The position numbers and the translations under genes are program-made. A stretch of 64,000 nucleotides of DNA from Haematobia irritans (Eukaryota; Arthropoda; Insecta; Diptera; Muscidae), in the NCBI RefSeq assembly GCF_050003625.1, contig NC_134400.1, positions 42,704,557 through 42,768,556 of the forward strand, in the 5' to 3' direction. The notes beneath the pieces are model-generated. The model did no database searches, was not told the DNA's origin, and was given only the letters and a program-made list of their open reading frames with translations. Shown here one piece after another: positions 23,665 through 36,463 of this stretch (within the stretch, counting starts at the first letter, position 1; the number at the start of each line of letters is the position of its first letter).

Positions 23665-23999
23665 TGCCCTGTTCCTGTATATCGAACGAAAACCAGTTCG
23701 AAAGAAAGGCAGTCACTCGAATTCGAATGAATTTGGGTTTTTCTATTTTTGAAAGTTCGATTCGTTTGTATGAGAATACATTGATTATTAAAAATGAGTA
23801 TTTTTAAATTTTTGGCCTGAGAATTCACTCAAATGTTAACAATGCTTTTACTTTTTTCTTGACACTTATTATATATGTTCGTTTATTACTCGACAACAAT
23901 ATATGAAGTGACTTGCTTTTCGAAATAAAAGAACAAAAATCAATTTTCTTTCGTTTGGAATACGAAAGAAAGCTTTCGTTCGATATACAGGAACAGCCC
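23665..23999. mobile_element. hAT-like MITE with TGTTCCTGTATATCGAACGAAA ends
   Basis: Inverted ends CTGTTCCTGTATATCGAACG (left) and CGTTCGATATACAGGAACAG (right). Flanks ATATCTAT and ATATGTCT agree at 6 of 8 positions. 23341-23664 to its left shows nothing recognisable. Confidence 0.72.
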
Positions 24000-24950
24000 A
24001 TATGTCTTCATTCCAAAGTGCGCTAAGTCTAAAAAGTGAATTTTACAGGAAACAAGTTCAAAGTTTTTGTTTTGGATTTTCTCAAAAACCGTATAAGAAA
24101 GAAATTCCCTTTTTTCGGTCTTAAAATCATATTTATTACAGATTTTTTTTAATATGTACGAACTCAAACTAGTGACAATAGAACATTGCTAAAAATAACT
24201 TAGACCACTTTAGACCGAACAAAGTTTTTTGCCCTTTTTGGATTGGACATTTTTCAAACTTTAGTCACAGGCTAAGTACAATATTAACCATAACTTTTGA
24301 TAGAAGTGTCCAATAAATTTGAAATTTTGACAGGATGTAATTCACATCAATCCGAATAGAAAACAACGAACTCCTAAATTTATATAGCGAATTTTGTCGC
24401 ACATATCTACAGTGAATGGTGCATAAGCTTTGGTCCCTTCTAAATTGCTTATTTTTGCAAAGTTTTCTTCTTTCTTTCCCCTATGTACAATTATTCTCTA
24501 TTCCCGTCATTGTTAATTACAGACTTTAAAAAAAAAATTAATTAAAATTCATTAGTTTACTCGCATGTTTTGTATTCGTTTTCGCTTTATTTTTTCGCAA
24601 ACTCTCACCACTAAATTCACACCCACAATTTTAGAACAAAAAAACTACAAGATAATCGATATAACAGCAAGTGAGACCGATCATTTTCTAAAAGCTCGAA
24701 GTTTGCTTTTAATTTCGTTTCTATTCTTTTTGTAGAGTCTTTCGCTTTTGTTTTGTTTATATCTTTTGTTTTGTCTGTCATTGCCAATAAAAATTAATGT
24801 ATAATATTTAATACTATGTATTTGTTTATCAAACAAACATATGCGTATACGAGGTCGATGCGAAAATTAGCCGACTAGGTCTATAGGAGGCGATTGGAAA
24901 TAGGGATAATGACTAAAAAGTAAACTTCTAAAATATGAACTTGAAGACTT
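24000..24950. other. Unassigned intron sequence
   Basis: No repeat shared with the rest of the window and no coding frame beyond short AT-rich ones. Confidence 0.45.
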
Positions 24951-24952
24951 AA

Positions 24953-25467
24953 TTAGAACTGAGTTTCTATAGGAACACAATTTTGCAAAAATTTTCTATA
25001 AAATTTTCTATAGAAAAAATTTTGAGAAAATTTTCTATATAAATTATTTTTGATAAAAATTTCTATAGAAATAAAATTTTGAGAAAATTTTCGATAGAGA
25101 TAAAGTTTTGAAAAAAAAATTCTATAGAAATAAAAATTTGAAAAAAAAAATGTATAGAAATAAAATTTTGAGAAAATTTTCTGTAGGAACACAGTTTTGA
25201 GAACATTTTCTATAGAAATAAGAAATTGAGAAAATTTTCTATAGAAATAAGAAATTGAGAAAATTTTCTATAGAAATTATATTTTGACAAAATTTTCTAT
25301 AGAAATAAAATTTTGACAAAATTTTCTATAGAAATAAAATTTTGACAAAATTTTCTATAGAAATAAAATTTTGACAAAAAATTTCTATAGAAATAAAAAT
25401 TTGAGAAAATTTTTTAAAGAAATAAAACTTTGACAAAACTTTCTATAGAAATAAAATTTGGGGAAAA
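24953..25467 (+). repeat. 29-bp minisatellite array 4 (diverged)
   Basis: Units with GAGAAAATTTTC variants and AAGAAATTGAG. Adjoins the 300-bp companion unit at 25468. Confidence 0.9.
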
Positions 25468-25830
25468 GTTTTTTCATTCGTTTTGTTTTGTATTTGTTGG
25501 TTTTTGTTCTTTAAGCATTGTTGTTGTTTATTGATTTCAGCTTAAAACCATGCATTGACTAAACTACAAGTGTAGCTTAACCAACAGAGGAAAATAATGT
25601 TTGTCAAATTTATTTGGGCAAAGCCCTATAGACTGCAAGATGGTTGGATGGACGCACGTTTCGGAATTATCACATTCCTCATCAGCATCCTCTACTTGCA
25701 GCAAAAGTATCAACCAATTATCAAAATAAATTGAGGCAGTTCATTAAACCCAACAATGGACCAAACTTGAACCTTCCGAAAAAGGTTTTGCATGATAGCC
25801 GGCTTATGCCGAAATAAATTCGTACAAATT
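25468..25830 (+). mobile_element. ~300-bp companion unit of the 29-bp arrays, copy 1
   Basis: CATTCGTTTTGTTTTGTATT, then TTTCAGCTTAAAACCATGCA, TTTATTTGGGCAAAGCC, CATCAGCATCCTCTACTTGC, and ends GCCGGCTTATGCCGAAATAAA. The ends (TTTCAGCTTAAAACC / TTTCGGCATAAGCC) are loosely inverted. 29-bp arrays lie on both sides. Confidence 0.78.
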
Positions 25831-26445
25831 CGTTTTTTATAGAAATAAAATTTTGACAAAATTTTCTATAGAAATAAAATTTTGACAAAATTTTCTATAG
25901 AAATAAAAGTTTGACAAAATTTTCTATAGAAATAAAACATTGAACATTTTTTCTATAGAAATAAAATTTTGACAAACATTTCTATAGAAATAAGAAATTA
26001 AGAAAATTTTTTATAGAAATAAGAAATTAAGAAAATTTTTTATAGAAATAAGAAATTGAGAACATTTTCTATAGAAATGAAATTTTGACAAAATTTCCTA
26101 TAGAAATGAAATTTTGACAAAATTTCCTATAGAAATGAAATTTTGACAAAATTTCCTATAGAAATGAAATTTTGACAAAATTTCCTATAGAAATGAAATT
26201 TTGACAAAATTTCTTCTAGAAACGAAATTTTGACAAAATTTCCTATAGAAATGAAATTTTGACAAAATTTCCTATAGAAATGAAATATTGACATAAATTC
26301 TTATAGAAATAAAATTTTGACAAAATTTTCTATAGAAATGAAATTTTGACAAAATTTCCCATTGAAATGAAATTTTGACAAAATTTCCTATAGAAATAAA
26401 ATTTTGACAAAATTTTCTATGGAAATGAAATTTTGACAAAATAGC
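25831..26445 (+). repeat. 29-bp minisatellite array 5
   Basis: Continues after the companion unit. A local subtype GAAATGAAATTTTGAC-AAAATTTCC is repeated about ten times around 26080-26290. Confidence 0.92.
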
Positions 26446-27152
26446 TACGTAATCTCCGTTTTGAGTGTTTGTTTTTTCGAAAAAATGATATCACAAAATT
26501 GTTATACCATCTACTACCATACTACCTACCGCCCATTTTATGGTGGAGGGCATGCAAAAAAAAGAAACTACAAAGAAACTGAAGCAATTACGAGTATAGA
26601 GAGCAACATCACACAGCAATCACAACAAGTTTCAATAACAAAGCGCAAAAACTATCGTATTTTCGTAGATATAAATAAAATTAAAAACTTATGGCATAAA
26701 TTAAAGGTAGATGTGGATGCGAATGGGGATGTACGTATGATCAGTTCTTGATAAGAATAGCAGCAAATAAACATTAAGCAATAATGCGTAGACAAGGTTT
26801 AAAAATTAATCCAAATGCGCAATTGGCCGGATAGAAGAAATGACTCAAATTACTGTGGTACAACGGCGAAATTTGTGTATAGCTTAGCCATTTTATTGAT
26901 TTACCAGTCACATTTCACGGAATTCCATCGTAAACTCATTTTGACTTGCCTATTTCTACCTCGGTTACTTTGTTAACAAGTAATATTGTCGCCTCTGACA
27001 CTCAGAAAGATCAAAAAATTATCGTGAAAAGTTTCTCCATCCCTATGTGTGACTTTATAGTGCGATTTCCGGTCTAGCGGTACCATTAGACCATACCTTT
27101 TCGAAAATGAGGTTTGGTTATGAAAGGTTGTAGTTGTGATTGGTGGCGAAAT
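26446..27152. other. Unassigned intron sequence
   Basis: No gene or named repeat. A 96-codon frame at 26461-26751 begins with TTG and has no family resemblance. Confidence 0.45.
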
Positions 27153-27262
27153 TCTCTCTTATCGCTGAGTGCTACCCGATTCTAGGTTTAGCTCAATGAC
27201 GAGAGAACTGCTTTTTATAACCGAGTTCGAACGGCGGGGCTCTACCAGTTCATTGAAAATGA
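27153..27262 (+). repeat. Fragment of tRNA-derived SINE-like repeat
   Basis: TCTCTTATCGCTGAGTGCTA...CCCGATTCTAGG...GAGTTCGAACGGCG. It matches the middle of the repeat at 27741-28016. Confidence 0.55.
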
Positions 27263-27740
27263 AAACGCTTTTTTTCCGTGTAGCTAGGTAATCTCCGTTG
27301 TAATACAAGCTTATAAAAATGCTTATCTGCTATAAAAAAAATTAAAAAAAAAACAAAGAAAAAATAGAATAATCAAACGAAAAACAGATGACGTTGTTAT
27401 CATTCACTGAGTCTATGACTGTATAACTGACCGGGGATTACGATTACAACTTTGTCTCTCACTGCATTCAGACCGGCATATAAACCCCTAATCGATAGAA
27501 TATTAAACTTGTATATGATTATCGTAAGATTTTTTAATTTGTAAATGATAAGGCCAGATGCTTAATTGCCCCATCCAGTTCATTTTTATAATGGACATTA
27601 AGAAATATTCTTTACGAATACAATGAAATGTTTTTTTACGATATGCGAACATCAGGAATTTAGAAGAAAACAGATTTGATTAAATTCAAGAAAATGATAT
27701 GGCAAAAAAGGGCCTTGGATTTTTTAGTATTTATTGTCCT

Positions 27741-28016
27741 GGGTTAGGTTAGGTATAGTGGCAGCCCGATATCTCAGGCTCACTTAGATCTTTGTGACTC
27801 CAAAGTAGTGAACTTTTCTCTTATCACTGAGTGCTAATTTTTTAACTCAATGACAAGAGACCTTATTTTTGTAGGCAAGGCCGATCAGCGTTTCATATTG
27901 CGGAGAGACCACTTAAAGAAGCTTTGAAACACTCAGATATGTATGTCACCAGCAATGACATTTTCACAGTTGGTCGACGGTGATTGAAGCCATGACCCTT
28001 TGTATGCAAGTTAGGC
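27741..28016 (+). repeat. SINE-like repeat (GGTTAGGTTAGG...GTGGCAGCCCGAT)
   Basis: Begins GGGTTAGGTTAGGTATAGTG, has CTTATCACTGAGTGCTAA and AGACCACTTAAAGAAGCTTT, and ends GAAGCCATGACCCTTTGTAT. This order matches a common fly repeat whose last part is an inverted tRNA-like A and B box. Identification is from memory of that family, not an alignment. Confidence 0.55.
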
Positions 28017-28527
28017 AATTTTCTATAGAAAGAAAATTCTGACAAATTTTTCCATAGAAATAAAATTTTCTATAGAAATAAAATTTTGACAAAATTTTCT
28101 ACAGAAATAAAATTTTGACAAAATTTTCTATAGAAATTAAATTTGGACAGGATTTTTCTATAGAAATAAAATTTTGAGAAAATTTTCTGTGGAAATAAAA
28201 AACCAACAAAGTTTTCTATAGAAATGAAATTTGGACAGAATTTTCTATAGAAATGAAATTTCGACCAAATTTTCTATAGAAATAAAAATTTCTAAAGAAA
28301 ATTCTGACAAAATTGTCTATGCAAATAAAATTTTGATACAATTTTCTATAGAAATAAAATTTTGACAACATTTTCTATAGAAATAAAATTTTGATAAAAC
28401 TTTCTATAGAAATAAAATAAAATAAAATTTTGACCAAATTTACTGTAGAAATGAAACTTCTACAAAATTTTCTATAGATATATAATTTTGCCAAAATTTT
28501 CTATAGAAATACAATTTTAACAAAATT
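28017..28527 (+). repeat. 29-bp minisatellite array 6 (diverged)
   Basis: About 17 irregular units; runs straight into the companion unit at 28528. Confidence 0.92.
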
Positions 28528-28850
28528 TTCAGCTTAAAACCAACTTTGTTTAGGCAAAGCCGACTATCGAAACAACTTTTTTTCGGGAGGTCCAAGTGTA
28601 GTTCACTTTGGGTTGAGTGAATTACCCGAATTTCTTCTGATAATTGGTTGATAGTTTTGCTGCACGGAGAGGATGCTGATGAGAAATGTGGTAGTTTCGA
28701 AACAGCTGTCCATGCAACAATCTTGCAGTCCATATGGCTTTGCCCAAATAAATTTTACAAATATTCTTTTCCTCTGTTGGTTAAACCGCACTTGTAGTTT
28801 AGTCAATGCATGGTTTTAACCTGAAATTATAAACAAAAACAAGGAATCAA
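28528..28850 (-). mobile_element. ~300-bp companion unit, copy 2 (opposite orientation)
   Basis: TTTCAGCTTAAAACCAACTT at the left. Then CATCCTCTCCGTGCAGC in complement, GGCTTTGCCCAAATAAATTT and GTTTAGTCAATGCATGGTTT, and at the right end AACCTGAAATTATAAACAAA. A 29-bp array lies on the left only. Confidence 0.75.
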
Positions 28851-28914
28851 ATTTTGCAAAATAAGATTTTTTTGTTTGGTAGTTTTTTTTTGGTAAATTA
28901 TTTATGACTCAAGT

Positions 28915-28957
28915 GGCAATCGTGCATGCTAACCAATGCACCACGGTGGCCCCTTAA
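28915..28957 (+). repeat. tRNA-like end of a SINE (fragment)
   Basis: Contains GCATGCTAACCAATGCACC followed by ACGGTGGCC, the complement of a tRNA-type A box. 28958-29508 to its right holds no recognised feature. Confidence 0.45.
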
Positions 28958-29509
28958 GATAACTTTGATATTTAACAAGAAGAGGTTTTTTGATGAATCA
29001 CCAGGTATGTGGAAAGGTGTAATTTTTTTACTTCGAAATTTCCCAAGGAGAAACTACGAAGTATTTTCACCCCATAGTAGTTTCGTCGCCCTTTCGACCA
29101 TTGCATTGGTTCACATCGCTTTATGTGTCTCCCGTGACCATTCATCCAACTCGGCGCTGTCTATATTGGCTTTGTCCACTTCCTTATTTGTCCTAGTTCT
29201 TATCCAGATTTATATGTAAAATATATATCTTTTAGTCGTGTAGAAACGGATATTACAAAATGTGTCTTGGATTCCCAATATAAGGCCTACAAAAAAACTT
29301 GGAGGTACTCTACTTCGAAATTAATCTTCCAAACGATGTTCATTGGTCTGAAATTTCGTTTGGGAGGAAAGTTTTTTTATTGCCAGTATGTGAGCTATAC
29401 CATAGGGTATAGTATACATTTTATTAAATTAATCTCTAAACTTTTGTGCAAATACAGTTGAATATATTAAAGGAATAAAAAAACCCCAAGTAGTTAGTTA
29501 TACCACTAA

Positions 29510-29728
29510 CCCCCATTTTCAGGAAGCTCCGTTAGTGCTACGTTAGCTAACGAACTTTTAAACCGTACTATGGACATGTCTGTCATCTTGTCTATATATT
29601 CCATATGCCAGTTAGGAACTTAACTGCTAAAAATTTTTCAGTTAAAGTTAACCGGAGAGAAGATATTTCGATTTTACTTTCTGTTAACTGGATGTTAAAG
29701 TCTAACGGAGATACATGAAAATGGCCGT
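29510..29728. mobile_element. MITE with CCATTTTCA..CTCCGTTAG ends, copy 1
   Basis: Left CCCCATTTTCAGGAAGCTCC, right GGAGATACATGAAAATGGCC. A sister copy lies at 57177-57349. Confidence 0.7.
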
Positions 29729-29965
29729 AAATGTTATTTGTTTTGTTTTTTGTTTTTTTTTTTTACTTTTCTTTTCATCACACGGTCTCCAACATGGCTA
29801 GCAATTTTCTTTGTTTAAATATCTAGACACGAGGATGATGTGGTGGTAGTGGAGGGAACTAAGCAATTGGATAAAATAATGTAACTAAGAAATCAATTGC
29901 TAACATATCAACAAATACTGCACTGCAATAATAACCATTATTAGCCATGTGGTGGCCTGATTTCG

Positions 29966-30547
29966 TACACAGAAAGAAAAGTTCATCATTAAATCGATGC
30001 TAAATTTAACCTATGTACTTTTTATGGCAAAAAAAATTTGATTGGTTTTAGTGTAATTTTATTATTATTTTTTTTTTTTTTTTGATATTTTCCACAACCT
30101 AATGCCTAATTTTACTTATCCATTTCTATGGATGTCAAAAAATTTTATGAATTAAACTTGAGTATAAAATTCAATAATGATACAAAATAAGTTGAATGTA
30201 AACTAAAACAGAATAGTCGAAATGAGTGAACTTCTGCGTAAATATGGTCATGTATTTAACCTAGTAAATGTTTTCTTTTAGTTATTGTTTTTATTTTTTA
30301 TTTTGTGACAGAGTGTAATTTCGAAAATGGTATCTAAAAAGTAGTACAAGAACATTAAATTTTCCTCGATTTAAAAAGTCATTGTGCAAACTTCAAAAAG
30401 TGAAGTACAATTTAATTAAATTTCTCCACAAGGTACATAATTTTTCCTATTAAACAGTTGATAGTGAGATCTAGGGATCTAAACAATGGACAGGTCAATT
30501 TTCCCTTGAGATAGTTAATTTTTCCCAGTATACTCTGTTTCTGTGTA
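29966..30547. mobile_element. MITE, ACACAGAAA family
   Basis: Ends TACACAGAAAGAAAAG and GTTTCTGTGTA. Interior shared with 34565-35052 (TAAATTTAACCTATG, CACAACCTAATG, AATTTTATGAATTAAAC). Confidence 0.7.
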
Positions 30548-30780
30548 ATTAAAAAAATTTACTTGTCACTATCATCTAAGATCTTGTTGGAATTACGGCA
30601 GAACGAGGCAGCATAACAGGTTTTTATGATCTATGGCGAAATTCAATACTATCTATTAGGAATATTATGTACACTTAGTCTTGTATAGAAAAAATTCACT
30701 TTCTTTGTGTTGGAAGCATGAAGTATTTCGCGGAGTAACTATTGAGTAGAGAATACACAACAACAACAACTAGCCAACAC
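30548..30780. other. Unassigned sequence
   Basis: No gene or repeat recognised; a short CAACAACAACAAC run at 30758-30770. Confidence 0.4.
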
Positions 30781-31815
30781 GAAATTTCACAAATATATAT
30801 ATCGATTTTCATAAAAACCTTTAGCCAAAAATCTTTTGAATCGCAGTAATGGTACATATATAAATAATATGTCCACTATGACCAAATATAAATAAAATGT
30901 TGACAAAATTTTGTATAGAAATACAATTTTGATAAAATTTTCTATAGAAATAAAATTTCGACAAAAATATCTATAGAAATAAAATTTTGACAAAATTTTC
31001 TATAGAAATAACATTTTGACAAAATTTTCTATAGAAATGAAATTTTGACAAAATTTTCTATAGAAATAAAATTTTGACAAAATTTTCTATAGAAATGAAG
31101 TTTTGACAAAATTTTCTATAGAAATAAAATTTTGACAAAATTTTCTATAGAAATGAAGTTTTGACAAAATTTTCTATAGAAATAAAATTTTAACAAAATT
31201 TTCTATAGGAATAAATTTTTGAGAAAGTTTTCTATAGAAATAAAATTTTGACAAAATTTTCTATAGAAATAAAATTTTGAGAAAATTTTCTATAGAAATA
31301 AAATTTTGACAAAATTTGTAGCCATGTTATTTTTATATAATGAAAACAAAATTTTCTATAAAAATAAAATTTTGACAAAATTTTCTATGGAAATAAAATT
31401 TTGACAAATTTTTCTATGGAAATAAAATTTTGACAAAATTTTCTATAGAAATAAAAAATTCTATAGAAATAAAATTTTAACAAAATTTTCTATACAAATA
31501 AAATTTTGCCAAAATATTCTATAGAAATAAAATTTTGAGAAAATTTTCTGTAGAAATAAAATTTTGACAAAAATTTCTATAGAAATAAAACTTTGAAAAA
31601 ATATTCTATGGAAATAAAATTTTGACAAAATTTTCTATAGAAATAAAATTGTGGCAAAATTTTCTATGGAAATAAAATTTTCTATAGAAATAAAATTTTG
31701 ACAAAATTTTCTATAGGAATAAAATTTTGAGAAAATTTTCTATAGAAATAAAATTTTGACAAAATTTTCTATAGAAATAAAATTTTGACAAAATTTTCTA
31801 TAGAAATGAAATTTT
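30781..31815 (+). repeat. 1035-bp block, first copy of a tandem duplication
   Basis: Starts GAAATTTCACAAATATATAT, a non-array leader of about 110 bp, then 29-bp units. The same leader recurs at 31816 with only one or two changes (GTCCACTATG / GTTCACTATG). Confidence 0.8.
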
Positions 31816-33800
31816 GAAATTTCACAAATATATATATCGATTTTCATAAAAACCTTTAGCCAAAAATCTTTTGAATCGCAGTAATGGTACATATATAAAT
31901 AATATGTTCACTATGACCAAATATAAATAAAATGTTGACAAAATTTTGTATAGAAATACAATTTTGATAAAATTTTCTATAGAAATAAAATTTTAACAAA
32001 ATTTTCTATAGGAATAAATTTTTGAGAAAATTTTCTATAGAAATAAAATTTTGACAAAATTTTCTATAGAAATGAAATTTTGACAAAATTTTCTATAGAA
32101 ATAACATTTTGAGAAAATTTTCTATAGACATAAAATTTTGAGAAAATTTGTAGCCATGTTATTTTTATATAATGAAAACAAAATTTTCTATAAAAATAAA
32201 ATTTTGACAAAATTTTCTATGGAAATAAAATTTTGACAAATTTTTCTATGGAAATAAAATTTTGACAAAATTTTCTATGGAAATAAAATTTTGACAAAAT
32301 TTTCTATAGAAATAAAATTTTAACAAAATTGTTTATACAACTAAAATTTTGCCAAAATATTCTATAGAAATAAAATTTTGAGAAAATTTTCTGTAGAAAT
32401 AAAATTTTGACAAAAATTTCTATAGAAATAAAATTTTGAAAAAATATTCTATGGAAATAAAATTTTGACAAAATTTTCTATAGAAATAACATTTTGGCAA
32501 AATTTTCTATAGAAATAAAATTTTCGATAGAAATAAAATTTTGACAAAATTTTCTATAGAAATGAAATTTTGACAAAATTTTCTATAGAAATAAAATTTT
32601 AACAAAATTTTCTATAGGAATAAAATTTTGACAAAATTTTCTATAGAAATAAAATTTTGACAAAATTTTCTATAGAAATAAAATTTTGAGAATATTTTCT
32701 ATAGAATTAAAATTTTGACAAAATTTTCTATAGAAATAAAATTTTGACAAAATTTGAAGCCATGTTATTTTTATATAATGAAAACAAAATTTTCTATAAT
32801 AATAAAATTTTGACAAAATTTTCTATGGAAATTAAATTTTGACAAAATTTTCTATCGAAATAAAATTTTGACAAAATGTTCTATGGAAATAAAATTTTGA
32901 CAAAATTTTTTATAGAAATAAAATTTTAACAAGATTTTGTATAGAAATAAAATTTTAACAAAATTTTCTATACAAATAAAATTTTGACAAAATTTTCTAT
33001 AGAAATTAAATTTTGACAAAATTTTCTATAGAAATAAAGTTTTGAGAAAATTTTCTATAAGAATAAAATTTTGAGAAAATTTTCTATAGAAATAAAATTT
33101 TGACAAAATTTTCTATAGAAATAAAATTTTGAGAAAATTTTTTATAGGAATAAAATTTTGAGAAAATTTTCTATAGAAATAAAATTTTGAGAAAATTTTC
33201 TATAAGAATAAAATTTTGAGAATATTTTCTATAGAAATAAAATTTTGACAAAATTTTCTATAGAAATGAAATTTTGACAAAATTTTCTATAGAAATAAAA
33301 TTTTGACAAAATTTTCTATAGAAATGAAATTTTGACAAAATTTTCTATAGAAATAAAATTTTGAGAAAATTTTTTATAGGAATAAAATTTTGAGAAAATT
33401 TTCTATAGGAATAAAATTTTGAGAAAATTTTCTATGGAAATAAAATTTTGACAAAATTTTCTATAGAAATAAAATTTTGACAAAATTGTCTATAGAAATG
33501 AAATTTTGACAAAATTTTCTATAGAAATAAAATTTTGAGAAAATTTTCTATAGAAATAAAATTTTGATAAAAATTTCTATATAAATAAAATTTTGAAAAA
33601 AATTTCTATACGAATAAAATTTTAACAAAATTTTCTATAGAAATAAAATTTTGAGAAAATTTTCTATAGGAATAAAATTTTGACAAAATTTTCTATAGGA
33701 ATAAAAATTTCTATAGAAATAAAATTTTGACAAAAATTTCTATAGAAATAAAATTTTGAACAAATTTTTTATAGAAATAAAATGTTGACAAAATGTGTGG
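30888..33800 (+). repeat. 29-bp minisatellite array 7 (longest, ~2.9 kb)
   Basis: About 100 units interrupted by the 31816 leader and by four copies of a ~25-bp word (GCCATGTTATTTTTATATAA or close) at 31319, 32150, 32757 and 33806. These mark higher-order segments of about 831, 607 and 1049 bp. Confidence 0.93.
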
Positions 33801-34564
33801 CGGTGTCCATTTTATTTTTATATAATGAACTCGCAGAAATATTTTCTCCTATATTGTTGATTCCAAAAGCGTTGCAGGGAGAACCGTTGCATAGTGTTAT
33901 TTTGTCATGACTTCCATATTATAAATGTTCGAGTGCGTATGAAAATCACAAATTTAGATTATGAAAAATTGCATCATATTTAGATATTTTCCTTCATTCA
34001 TTCCTATAGTAATGCATGTGTAATGCTGAAATGTGAATTACAGATGCATCCAATATGAGTGAAAACCATGTGTATGGAGGGACGAGAATATTTTTTTATA
34101 ATCCAACATTCTGTGGTTAACAATATGTAAGTCCCCTTTGTCTCGCATGGAATACCCAGGGGTATCTATGTGTATGTAGTTCCCTATCCACTATTATGCT
34201 ATGGAACTGTGTAATATAAGGAATTTTATGATATTTATAAATAGCGCAAAAATATTCTCAACATTTTTGGTGTTGAGTTTTGTGTGCAGTTGTTATTGCT
34301 TTGAATTTACTAGACCTCGCCTTTGTTTTCTCTAACACGTGGAGAGATTAACCACATAGTCCCTACAATATATACCAGCATAATCTTCTAAATGCATCGT
34401 CAATCGTGAATATGAGCACGTAATTGTAAAAACTGAGATTTTTTATAAAAGTAGTAAATATTCTAAATTTAATACTCCTTTTGGGTTATTTCAATACTCT
34501 TATACCCTCGGTACAGCGAGGAAATAAAATATATATTCAAAAACTAATACAAAAATAATTATTA
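33801..34564. other. Unassigned intron sequence
   Basis: AT-rich, no shared repeat and no coding frame. Confidence 0.45.
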
Positions 34565-35052
34565 TACACAGAAAAAATTTCCGTAGTAAAACTAACGCTA
34601 AATTTAACTTATTTTTATTGGAAAAAAATTATTTGCTTGTAGTTAAATTTTATTACTTTTATCGAAATTTTCCACAGCTTAATGAAATCTTACTTTTTTA
34701 AGTATGTCTCAAAAATTTTATGAACTAAACGTTAGTATAAAGTTCAATGACCATACACATAAGCAAAAGAAGATTTTCGTGCGATTCCCAAAAATAGTAA
34801 GAATGAACTACTTTATGGTTAAAATGGTCATGATTTGGCGCCAATGATTTTCTTCTTTACTTTTAGTTAATTTTTTCTTCTATGAGATGATGTAATTTCG
34901 TGAACTGCAGTTAAAAAGTACAACAGGACATTAAAGTTTCCTGGTTTTAACAACGCTTTGTGGAAATCTCAAAATGTGGAGTAAAATTTATTTCAATTTT
35001 CGTGCGAGGTAGTTCATTCTTCCTATAAAACAGATCACTTTTTTTCGGTGTA
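34565..35052. mobile_element. MITE, ACACAGAAA family (best copy)
   Basis: Ends TACACAGAAAAAATTT and TTTTTTTCGGTGTA. The interior includes CTAAATTTAACTTATTTTTA and CCACAGCTTAATGAAATC. Confidence 0.75.
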
Positions 35053-35639
35053 TATTATATATTATCATTACTTTGTATTTGTGTTTACACCAACCAAATG
35101 TAATTCTTCAAATAAAAAATATCCTTTGAGAAAGTTCGCAATAAACCAACGAAACGTCAGGATGAAGTAATAATTGCATTTTAATTGTTAAAAAGTATAC
35201 CAAAGAAACCGAATATAAAAAAATATAATTAGTACATTCACAACTTTACAGTAAATGTATTCAGTTGCAAATAAGTTGATTTCCCTTAAGACGAATATCG
35301 GAACAGTTTCAATATTATTGGATATATTATTGCATAAAATTAAAACTCAAAAAAAAAAAAAAATAAAATTTCTTTTTATTCCCATGACCTCGAGTCACAC
35401 TAAACAAAACTAGTTCTGTTCAGACAAGCAAACTTAAAGACTTTATTTTGGTTTATAAAACATGGTGCGAGGCAGAAATTTTATGCTACGGAAAATTTGC
35501 ATTCGTATCGTAAAAATTCGAAATCTTTGTACTCATGATAGCATATTTTTCTGTGTGTTATGGTGTTTATGTGCAAATTTTTTCGCTCGTCACAAAGATT
35601 GCGGAAGAGCTAATCTGGGGGTCACTTATTAGCCTCCAC

Positions 35640-35908
35640 ACGGATGAAAAAGACTGTTTTTCATATGTTTGGCTATAAACATTATATGTTTGGAACACAA
35701 ATTTTTAAACACAATATTTTTGAGTGCATGCATATAATGTTCATAAACTAGCATAACATGTTTGGGACATATATGTTAATATGTTAGAACATATTATGTT
35801 TGGGACATAAAATGTTTGTAAATATAATATGCTTGGATGCAAACATATATTAAGTTAGAAATAGCCTATAAACATATATGTGTTTAGTAGCGCTATTAAC
35901 ACACACAA
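35640..35908. repeat. Degenerate ATATGTTTGGGACAT repeats
   Basis: Many variants of CATATTATGTTTGGGACA (e.g. 35700-35900). The same words recur at 36880-37140, so one older repeat may have been split by the insertions between. 35053-35639 to its left shows nothing recognisable. Confidence 0.5.
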
Positions 35909-36463
35909 AAAAATTTTTTTCTGATTCAATCACCAAATTAATTGATCCAATTAATTTTTTAATTGAAATGTCTTCAATCACGAAAATGATAGTATCAATC
36001 ACAGTTTTAATTGGGCATAGAAAAAATTCTTGATTAAAAAATTAATTGATTTTTTAGCAAATTTCAATTAATTTTTTAATTGATTCAATTAAAAATTTAA
36101 TTGATGTTGATTGCAAAATTCAATTAATTTATTTTAAAAAAGGTAACTATTTTTAATTACTTTCTGAATTGGCTTAGAGTTTTTATTTGGATTAACAAAT
36201 GTTTGTTTGAAATACATTTTTAATTAAAAAAAAAATCAGCACTTTTTAACTGAATTAGTCTTCCGAATTTGATTAAAAAGTTAATTGTATCAATTAATTT
36301 TTTAATTAAAATTTTTAAAATTTTCAATCATTGACTTAATTAACTTAATGTTTCTATCATGATTAAAAAGTTAATTGTATCAATTAATTTATTAATTAAA
36401 AAAATTTTCAACTTCAATTAACTTTTTAATTGGAAATATTTTGGTGATATTTTTTTCTGTGCA
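35909..36463. mobile_element. MITE, AATTAATT-rich family, second copy
   Basis: ACACACACAAAAAAATTTTT at the left and GATATTTTTTTCTGTG at the right. Interior of AATTAATTTTTTAATTGA words, and the words GAAATGTCTTCAATCACG and AAAATGATAGTATCAATC shared with the 20673 copy. Confidence 0.72.

Noticed and set aside
26461..26751. A 96-codon plus-strand frame
   Set aside because: Begins with TTG inside array-derived sequence and shows no family resemblance or splice context.
27741..27756. Telomere-like TTAGG repeats
   Set aside because: Only two GGTTA units, and they start a SINE-like repeat that also begins this way at 48337.
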